Source: Verrucomicrobia bacterium GWC2_42_7 (lineage in GTDB: Bacteria > Verrucomicrobiota > Verrucomicrobiia > Opitutales > GWC2-42-7-A). Taken from it: a stretch of 6,573 nt of DNA. Position numbers and translations under genes: made by a program. Under the pieces are notes generated by a model. It saw only the letters and a list, made by a program, of their open reading frames with translations. It had not been told where the DNA came from and made no database searches. The stretch is from contig MIDO01000079.1 of assembly GCA_001831055.1 (NCBI GenBank), forward strand, positions 15,131-21,703. The letters run 5' to 3'. Shown piece by piece: positions 1 to 6,573 of the stretch (positions are counted from its first letter, which is position 1; each line of letters begins with the position of its first letter).

Positions 1-1
1 T

Positions 2-2248
<2,247 letters not shown>

Positions 2249-2266
2249 CCATAATCGAATAGCCCT

Positions 2267-4831
2267 ATGTATAACGATAAGGAAATTTTACATCCCACTA
2301 ACATTACAGAAATTATGCAGACTGCGTACATCGATTACTCGATGTCAGTCATTGTTAGTCGTGCATTACCGGATGTCCGTGATGGATTGAAGCCCGTCCA
2401 ACGTCGTATTCTTTACGCCATGTTGCGCGAGGGTCTTTTTCATAATCGTGCTTTTGATAAGTGTGCGGGTGTGATCGGTGAAGTTTTAAAAAATTACCAC
2501 CCTCACGGCGATAGTTCCGTCTATGATACTCTTGTCCGTTTGGCTCAGACTTGGGTTATGAGGTACCCACTCATTGATCCCCAAGGTAACTTCGGCTCCA
2601 TCGATGGTGACTCTGCAGCGGCTTACCGATACACCGAATGTCGCTTAAAGGCAATTGCAGAGGAGATGTTGCGCGATATCGACGAAGACACCATAGACTT
2701 TGTCCCGAATTACAAAGAAAGCACCGTCGAACCCTTTGTTCTCCCTGCAGCTGCACCCAATCTTTTAATCAATGGATCCACGGGTATTGCTGTTGGTATG
2801 ACGACCAACATTCCCCCTCACAATCTTAGCGAAATCATCGACGCAACCTGTGCCATCATCGAAAATCCTAATGTCGCTGTTGATGAATTGTGTAACCTCA
2901 TCGTAGGACCCGATTTCCCTACTGGGGGAGTGGTGGTTGGTCGCGAAGGTATTCTAAAATACCTCAAAACCGGACGCGGGATCATCAAAATGCGTGGTGT
3001 AGCCCACTGCGAAGAACTAAAGAATGGCAAGGAACAAATTGTAATTACACAGATTCCTTATAACGTAAATCGAGCTTCCTTGGTTACCCGTATCGCTGAA
3101 CTTGTTTCCGACAAAATTATCGAAGAGGTCAGTGATTTACGCGATGAATCAACTCAAGAGACCCGCATCGTTGTCGAACTTAAACGAAACGGAATCCCTC
3201 GCGTAGTTATCAATAAACTATTCAAACACACTCCGCTGGAAAGCAGCTTTGGAGTTATTCTTCTTGCCCTGGACAAACAAAGACCGAAGCAGATGAACAT
3301 CAAGGAGATGCTTGAATGCTATATCGAGCACAGGCGCGAGGTTATTGTTCGTCGTACCCAATTCCGTCTCCGTAAAGCAGAAGAGCGCGCCCACATCTTG
3401 GAAGGATACAAGATCGCACTCGATAACCTCGATGATTTTGTAAGAATCATCCGTGCGGCCTCCAATCGCGAAGAAGCCAAAGTCCAATTGATGGGACGTT
3501 ACCCCATCACAGACCGCCAAGCAAATGCCATTCTTGAGTTACGCCTTTACCAATTGACGGGAATGGAGCGCGGTAAAATCGAAGAAGAGTACAATGGGCT
3601 CATGATTCTTATCAACGAGTTACGCTCTATTCTCGAAAACGAAAAGGAACTCCTTGGTCTGATCAAAAAAGAATTGATCGAAGTGAAGGGAAAATACGCC
3701 TCTGAGCGCAAAACAAAAATCGAAGCCGCCGAAGGTGAATTTCGAATGGAGGACGTCATAGCCAACACTGGTTGCATCATTTCCGTTACCCATAAAGGAT
3801 TTATCAAACGCACAGAGATCAGTGAATACCGTTCTCAAAAACGCGGAGGGAAAGGGGTCATCGGGGCCGGCCAATACGATGAAGACTTTATAGAACACAT
3901 CTTTACCGCCAGCACGCATGACTATATCATGTTCGTGATGAACAACGGTCGCATCTATACGCAGAAAGTTTACGAAATCCCTGAAGGCTCTCGCACCTCC
4001 AAAGGACGTTCTATCGTAAACGTTCTCGAATTTAAGGACACTGAAGAAAAGGTAGCAGCCATGATCTGCTTCAAAGACTTCAGCGACTCCATGCACCTGG
4101 TCATGTGCACCCGTAACGGTATTATCAAAAAAACCAACCTGGCCGAGTACGCAACCATTCGCAAAGGCGGCTTGATCGGTATCAACATCGATGAAGGAGA
4201 CCAGGTTATTCAAGCAAAACTCACCACCGGTAACAACGAGTTATTCTTGGTCACCCGCAAAGGGATGTCTATTCGATTCCATGAATCCGATTTCCGCGAT
4301 ATCGGTCGTGCAACGCGTGGTGTTCGAGGCATTCGCCTAAAGTCCGGCGACTTCGTCAAGGCAATGGAAGTCATTGATCCTCATCATACTATCTTTATCA
4401 CCGGAGAACGCGGTCAAGGAAAGAGAACTCCTTACGAAGAATACCGTATCCAAAGCCGCGGAGGTACAGGTATCATCGCCATAAGAACGGCAGGGGTTTC
4501 AGGCGCACTAGGTGTACTTGATACAGATGAAGTCATGCTCTTAACCCATTCTGGCCAATCCATCCGCTTCTTTGTCAAAGACATCCGCGTCATTGGTCGC
4601 ACAACTATGGGCGTTCGACTGATCAACCTCGATGAAGGGGATAAGATCATAGGAGTCTGCAAAGTCGTTGCGACTGAAGAAGATGCAGAGAAATCAGCAG
4701 AAGGAGCCACTGAATCCTCAGCCGTATCCGCCACCATCAAACAAAAGCCCCTCGACGAAGTCATGCCTGAAGACGCCGATCAGTCAGAACTCTCTGACTC
4801 CGACGAAGCAGATGAACTTATGGGAGAGTAA
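2267..4831 (+). CDS. gyrA: DNA gyrase subunit A
   Basis: Breakage-reunion and DNA-wrapping subunit of gyrase, acting on the chromosome as A2B2. It has 854 residues (E. coli GyrA has 875). The winged-helix/tower core spans about residues 1-490. The catalytic tyrosine is Tyr122 in the RYT motif at 121-123, the same number as in E. coli. The quinolone-determining region [10 protein letters not shown] (78-87) keeps Ser83 and Asp87, the unmutated, susceptible-type residues. From about 495 to 800 come the repeated blades of the C-terminal beta-pinwheel, with a GyrA-box QKRGGKG at 524-530 that marks a supercoiling gyrase rather than ParC. The last 53 residues (802-854) form an acidic tail (18 Asp/Glu, 3 Lys), a kind of tail known to modulate wrapping in E. 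coli GyrA. The ATG lies 18 bases after the gyrB stop, so the two are probably one operon. I see no convincing Shine-Dalgarno sequence in that gap; the start is fixed by the usual short N-terminus ahead of the conserved [20 protein letters not shown]. Confidence 0.98.
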   Translation: MYNDKEILHPTNITEIMQTAYIDYSMSVIVSRALPDVRDGLKPVQRRILYAMLREGLFHNRAFDKCAGVIGEVLKNYHPHGDSSVYDTLVRLAQTWVMRYPLIDPQGNFGSIDGDSAAAYRYTECRLKAIAEEMLRDIDEDTIDFVPNYKESTVEPFVLPAAAPNLLINGSTGIAVGMTTNIPPHNLSEIIDATCAIIENPNVAVDELCNLIVGPDFPTGGVVVGREGILKYLKTGRGIIKMRGVAHCEELKNGKEQIVITQIPYNVNRASLVTRIAELVSDKIIEEVSDLRDESTQETRIVVELKRNGIPRVVINKLFKHTPLESSFGVILLALDKQRPKQMNIKEMLECYIEHRREVIVRRTQFRLRKAEERAHILEGYKIALDNLDDFVRIIRAASNREEAKVQLMGRYPITDRQANAILELRLYQLTGMERGKIEEEYNGLMILINELRSILENEKELLGLIKKELIEVKGKYASERKTKIEAAEGEFRMEDVIANTGCIISVTHKGFIKRTEISEYRSQKRGGKGVIGAGQYDEDFIEHIFTASTHDYIMFVMNNGRIYTQKVYEIPEGSRTSKGRSIVNVLEFKDTEEKVAAMICFKDFSDSMHLVMCTRNGIIKKTNLAEYATIRKGGLIGINIDEGDQVIQAKLTTGNNELFLVTRKGMSIRFHESDFRDIGRATRGVRGIRLKSGDFVKAMEVIDPHHTIFITGERGQGKRTPYEEYRIQSRGGTGIIAIRTAGVSGALGVLDTDEVMLLTHSGQSIRFFVKDIRVIGRTTMGVRLINLDEGDKIIGVCKVVATEEDAEKSAEGATESSAVSATIKQKPLDEVMPEDADQSELSDSDEADELMGE

Positions 4832-4846
4832 GTTAGAGAATGGAGA

Positions 4847-5023
4847 TGCGAAAACCTTTCTTTTTGCGAAAAAAGAAAGGTGGAAATTTCTAAAAACCGC
4901 GGGGAAACTGCTTTTGGTCGCCCAAAAACGTTTCCCCGCACCCCTTCCGAAAAGGAGGAGATATGCGCCATAACAATTTCTTTCAGAACTTGTTATGGCG
5001 CAAGACGTAGTTCAGCAAAAATA
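4847..5023 (+). repeat. Multi-hairpin dispersed repeat, copy A (177 bp)
   Basis: First of two copies in the window; the other is at 6268-6568 in the same orientation. It starts 15 bases after the gyrA stop. It contains three hairpins. HP1 (4854-4881) is a perfect A/T-rich stem, ACCTTTCTTTTT against its complement, with a GCG loop. HP2 (4899-4939) has a perfect 10-bp foot GCGGGGAAAC/GTTTCCCCGC and an inner TTTTGG-TCGC-CCAAAA stem. HP3 (4964-5002) has 18-base arms starting TGCGCCATAACA with one mismatch and a TTC loop. The segment 4940-5023 matches copy B at 79 of 84 positions by hand count. Copy A has a single C at 4939 where copy B carries a 128-base insertion. No transposase is encoded. It resembles the palindromic repeats (REP/MITE-like) that often sit at gene 3' ends; the family is not one I recognise. 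Confidence 0.9.
4854..4881 (+). other. A/T-rich hairpin just after gyrA (possible 3' end of gyrBA mRNA)
   Basis: This perfect 12-bp stem with a 3-base loop begins 23 bases downstream of the gyrA stop and is the first strong structure a gyrBA transcript would meet. It lacks the GC-rich stem plus U-tract of a classical intrinsic terminator (GGAAATTTC follows), so termination here is only a possibility. In copy B the equivalent hairpin (from 6274) replaces one C-G pair by T-G, which still pairs as U-G if the + strand is transcribed but would give A-C on the other strand. That is a faint hint of + strand RNA function. Confidence 0.4.
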
Positions 5024-5250
5024 TCTCCCCAAAATATCTTCATTTCTCCGAAAATAGGTTTTTTAGGGGTGTCCAGGTTTTCGCTCTTTCCAAAAAACAC
5101 CTTTAATAATCGCATAATCAAGACCTTACGATTTTTATTATGCGATGAATAAGAAGTCGCCCCAAAACAAAATACTGTATTCATTTTCAATGCCTTTTAC
5201 TATACCACCTTCGAAACTTAAAATTCTTTTGCTCTCCTCCATTGATCCCG
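5024..5250. other. Intergenic stretch between repeat copy A and element E1
   Basis: No credible gene here. The only short open frame on the + strand (4880-5152) runs through the hairpins of copy A and has no family resemblance, so it is not called. The stretch is A/T-rich. It holds one clear hairpin: ATCGCATAAT at 5109-5118 pairs perfectly with ATTATGCGAT at 5137-5146 around an 18-base loop. A weaker possible foldback, AGG plus T6 near 5056-5064 against A6 plus CACCT near 5092-5103, needs a 2-base bulge. Nothing else stands out. Confidence 0.6.
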
Positions 5251-5376
5251 CAGAAAGAGGTTAGTTTAAGTTTTTGAGAAGGCGGGCAAGGTGAGAGTGA
5301 GGGAGCGTACCTACGTACGTGACCAAACTCGAATCCGCAGACCAACACACTCAAAACTTAAAATAACCTCTTTCTG
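5251..5376 (+). repeat. 126-bp foldback element E1
   Basis: Small inverted-repeat element without coding capacity. The left end CAGAAAGAGGTTAG pairs with the right end TAACCTCTTTCTG, giving a terminal stem of about 27 bp with one mismatch and one bulged T. The flanking G5250 and C5377 add one more pair. The centre has a small apical hairpin, CGTAC (5306-5310) and GTACG (5315-5319) around CTAC, exactly mid-element. The conserved block CCAACACACTC lies near the right end. Aligned without gaps to the reverse complement of E2 (6358-6483), I count about 90 identities in 126. No target-site duplication is visible at its flanks. Could be a non-autonomous mobile palindrome (REP/MITE-like) or a structured RNA module. 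Confidence 0.87.
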
Positions 5377-5378
5377 CA

Positions 5379-5440
5379 GTACGTGAGGAAGGATGAGTCC
5401 GAAGCCCAACACACTCAAAACTTGAAATCGCGTTTCCTAT
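5379..5440 (+). repeat. Half foldback element E3 (right half only)
   Basis: This begins two bases after the paired end of E1 and aligns without gaps to positions 65-126 of the 126-bp element (47 of 56 identities to E2 over positions 65-120 by hand). It includes GTACGTGAGG, GAGTCCGA and CCAACACACTCAAAA. It starts precisely at the second arm of the apical hairpin, so the whole left half is missing. The left arm that would pair with its end (of the form AGGAAACGCGATTTCAAG) is not present upstream, so this copy cannot fold alone. Three bases after it begins hairpin HP4. Confidence 0.82.
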
Positions 5441-5443
5441 CAA

Positions 5444-5480
5444 GGGGAACCCATTTTGGGGGACCAAAATGGGTTTCCCC
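5444..5480. repeat. Strong 37-base hairpin HP4, an inverted copy of HP2
   Basis: GGGGAACCCATTTTGG (5444-5459) pairs with CCAAAATGGGTTTCCCC (5464-5480) around GGGA, a 16-bp stem with a single bulged A. Its 37 bases align without gaps to the reverse complement of the 37-base core of HP2 in copy A (4901-4937), with 30 identities by hand count, so I read it as the same module in the opposite orientation. It lies 11 bases past the stop codon of the minus-strand gene at 5492-6064 and so would form at the 3' end of that mRNA. No good U-tract follows on that strand, so it is at best an atypical terminator or an RNA-stabilising hairpin. Confidence 0.8.
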
Positions 5481-5491
5481 GGATTTCTTCT

Positions 5492-6064
5492 CTAATAAAG
5501 CCCAAAATAATCCTGAAGAGCTTTCTTAAGAGCATTTTTGAGTAGGGCGTCGTAGGAGAGGTCTTTAATTTCTACAGAGTCGTAGAGGTCGTAGTATGGG
5601 CAATCTGGTCCAAATGGCGTGGGAGGCGATGAGGGATCTTGTAGAGAGGGAGAGTCAATTTTTGAGGTTGTGATTAAGATAATGGGCTCGTAGGTAGGAA
5701 GCTTAACCGTAATTTCTTTTTGGAATTCTGGAGAACGAGATTTATTGATGATAACTTTAACCTCAACGCTAGATTCTTTATATAAGCAGTAGTAATGAGG
5801 ACCAAAACCTGGCCAGGGGACGTACACACCTTCTGACATTGTAAATGAAACCACATTCCAATTACACGGAACAACCAAAAATGAATCGAGGAAGATCCCT
5901 TGATTTAATTCTCCTAAAATTTCTTTATTTTTGCTTACGACTGCTGACAGTCCTTGATAATAGCAAGCAGCAAAAGGGAAGTCCAACAACTTGAACGACT
6001 TAAATTCGGGATAAAGGACATTACTAATTAAGCAAAAAACTATTAGGGGAATTATCTTTTTCAT
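5492..6064 (-). CDS. Hypothetical exported protein, 190 residues
   Basis: I do not recognise this protein. It opens with MKKIIPLIVFCLISNVLYP: two lysines and a hydrophobic core of about 15 residues, a plausible Sec signal peptide. There is no clear AXA cleavage site, and Cys11 sits inside the core after Phe, which does not fit a lipobox. The body has Cys at 34, 67, 93 and 155, an aromatic, proline-rich stretch (VPWPGFGPHYYCLY, 82-95), a segment of alternating hydrophobic residues that looks beta-strand-rich (98-133), a Ser/Pro-rich linker (138-157), and a C-terminal segment (170-190) likely to form a helix. It has no neighbours on its own strand here. Upstream bases (GAGCTGG about 8 bases before ATG) give only a weak ribosome site. 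The length of the frame and the coherent signal peptide argue for a real gene; periplasmic or surface location is inferred. Confidence 0.72.
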   Translation of the reverse strand: MKKIIPLIVFCLISNVLYPEFKSFKLLDFPFAACYYQGLSAVVSKNKEILGELNQGIFLDSFLVVPCNWNVVSFTMSEGVYVPWPGFGPHYYCLYKESSVEVKVIINKSRSPEFQKEITVKLPTYEPIILITTSKIDSPSLQDPSSPPTPFGPDCPYYDLYDSVEIKDLSYDALLKNALKKALQDYFGLY

Positions 6065-6088
6065 AACAAAACCAGCTCATATGGCAAG

Positions 6089-6211
6089 GGCAAGTTAAGT
6101 CGTAACAACTTGCGATTCGCGATTTCCAAAGAAAAACGATAATGCGCGAACAAAAAACGTGACTTTTTTATTCGCGCAAAGAGGTTGCTTTTTGTAACGA
6201 CCCTTATTGCC
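6089..6211. repeat. Imperfect ~123-base foldback with inner hairpin, upstream of the hypothetical gene
   Basis: The arms 6089-6108 (GGCAAGTTAAGTCGTAACAA) and 6192-6211 pair at 14 of 20 positions: five outer pairs, an internal loop, then five plus four pairs. Inside, near the centre, is a stronger hairpin at 6143-6178: TGCGCGAA plus A6 pairs with T6 plus TTCGCGCA, with one C/A mismatch and a CGTGAC loop. The block lies 24 bases upstream of the ATG of the minus-strand gene, so it would fall in its leader or promoter region. It shares no obvious sequence with the 126-bp elements despite similar size. The rest of 6065-6267 shows no gene. Confidence 0.5.
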
Positions 6212-6242
6212 TATGGTATACAGCTTAGGCTAATTATAAAAC

Positions 6243-6268
6243 ATAGGCAAGTTAAGAATAGGCAAGTT
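6243..6268 (+). repeat. Short tandem repeat ATAGGCAAGTT (2 units, 15-base period)
   Basis: ATAGGCAAGTT occurs at 6243-6253 and again at 6258-6268, and a related GCAAGTTAAG occurs at 6090-6099. The second unit runs directly into the start of repeat copy B. It may be a leftover of repeat insertion or simply a local duplication; no protein-binding family is recognisable. Confidence 0.45.
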
Positions 6269-6568
6269 GCGAAAACCTTTTTTTCGCAAAAAGAAAGGTG
6301 GAAGCTTCTAAAAACTGCGGGGAAACTGCTTTGGGTCGCATAAAAGCGTTTCCCCGACAGAAAAAAGTGATTTCAATTTTCGAGTGTGTTGGACATCGGA
6401 CTCACACTCCCTCACGTACGCATGTACGCTCGGTCGAGTTCGCCTCGTCCGCCTGCTCGAGAAATTGAAATCACCTTTTTCTGAACCCCTTCCGAAAAGG
6501 AGAAAATATGCGCCATAACAAGTTCTTTCAGAACTTGTTATGGCGCAAGGTGTAGTTCAGCAAAAATA
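6268..6568 (+). repeat. Multi-hairpin dispersed repeat, copy B (301 bp, with E2 inside)
   Basis: Same order as copy A: HP1 (about 6274-6298, shortened and with one G-T pair), HP2 (6318-6356, foot CGGGGAAAC/GTTTCCCCG), then the 128 bases 6357-6484 that are absent from copy A, then ACCCCTTCCGAAAAGGAG and HP3. HP3 (6509-6547) is a perfect 18-bp stem with a TTC loop and is one of the strongest palindromes in the window. Bases 6485-6568 match copy A at 79 of 84 positions, so the two copies are recently related or kept alike. The comparison with copy A defines an occupied and an empty site for element E2. The repeat may continue past the window, although identity with copy A stops after GCAAAAATA. 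Confidence 0.9.
6358..6483 (-). repeat. 126-bp foldback element E2, nested in repeat copy B
   Basis: Exactly the same length as E1 and in the opposite orientation. On the + strand CAGAAAAAAGTGATTTCAAT at the left pairs with ATTGAAATCACCTTTTTCTG at the right; together with the flanking CGAG/CTCG bases this is a stem of about 27 bp with one wobble-type mismatch and one bulge. The apical hairpin CGTAC-GCAT-GTACG (6415-6428) is again central. It is flanked by single A residues (6357 and 6484), so any target duplication is at most one base. Stem bases differ from E1 but pairing is kept. Confidence 0.87.
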
Positions 6569-6573
6569 GTTCA

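Noticed and set aside
3620..4213. 197-residue open frame on the minus strand inside gyrA
   Set aside because: It lies entirely opposite the conserved GyrA coding frame; a typical antisense shadow with no independent support.
4880..5152. 90-residue open frame on the + strand
   Set aside because: It runs through HP2 and HP3 of repeat copy A and into A/T-rich sequence; the peptide has no recognisable domain and its composition follows the palindromes.
5204..5224. Possible further right-end remnant of the 126-bp element
   Set aside because: It shares 11 contiguous bases (AAACTTAAAAT) with the E1 right arm, but the conserved CCAACACACTC block is missing and the sequence is A/T-rich, so chance is likely.
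6233..6238. TATAAT on the minus strand as a -10 box for the gene ending at 5492
   Set aside because: The hexamer is perfect, but no acceptable -35 lies 16-18 bases upstream and the leader would be about 160 bases. In A/T-rich intergenic DNA this is weak evidence.
6357..6484. Target-site duplication flanking E2
   Set aside because: Only a single A is shared at both borders, and the homologous site in copy A reads C-A. That is too short to call a duplication.
4847..6568. CRISPR array
   Set aside because: The repeats are few, long, palindromic and irregularly spaced, with no regular spacers and no cas genes.

Overview
The window holds the distal part of a bacterial DNA gyrase operon, gyrB (5' end cut off by the window edge) followed by a complete gyrA. 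After it comes about 1.7 kb in which one small secreted protein of unknown function, on the opposite strand, sits between two repeat-rich intergenic stretches. GyrB carries the roughly 170-residue insertion inside its TOPRIM domain that is typical of many Gram-negative lineages. The wording of both proteins (for example [11 protein letters not shown] around the GyrA active tyrosine) reminds me of Verrucomicrobiota and other PVC bacteria. That is recollection, not a search, and I hold it at moderate to low confidence.

Layout: 2-2248 gyrB (+, 5' partial); 2267-4831 gyrA (+, complete); 4832-5491 a 660-base gap with a multi-hairpin repeat (copy A), a 126-bp foldback element (E1), the right half of a second one (E3) and a strong hairpin (HP4); 5492-6064 a hypothetical exported protein (-); 6065-6573 a second repeat-rich stretch with an imperfect 123-base foldback, a short tandem repeat and copy B of the multi-hairpin repeat, which contains another full 126-bp foldback element (E2).

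GyrB (ATPase and TOPRIM) and GyrA (breakage-reunion core and DNA-wrapping domain) form the A2B2 gyrase that introduces negative supercoils. All catalytic residues visible in the window are intact. The two genes are 18 bases apart and almost certainly co-transcribed.

The least ordinary content is the repeat system. Two 126-bp elements, E1 and E2, align without gaps at about 71% identity by hand count. Each closes on itself with a terminal stem of about 27 bp, and the stem sequences differ between the two copies in a compensatory way (about five paired changes). A half copy, E3, begins exactly at the tip of the predicted hairpin. E2 and E3 each lie next to the same 37-base GGGGAA...TTTCCCC hairpin at nearly the same spacing, which suggests a modular composite repeat. 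I see no transposase, CRISPR, rRNA or tRNA gene in the window.
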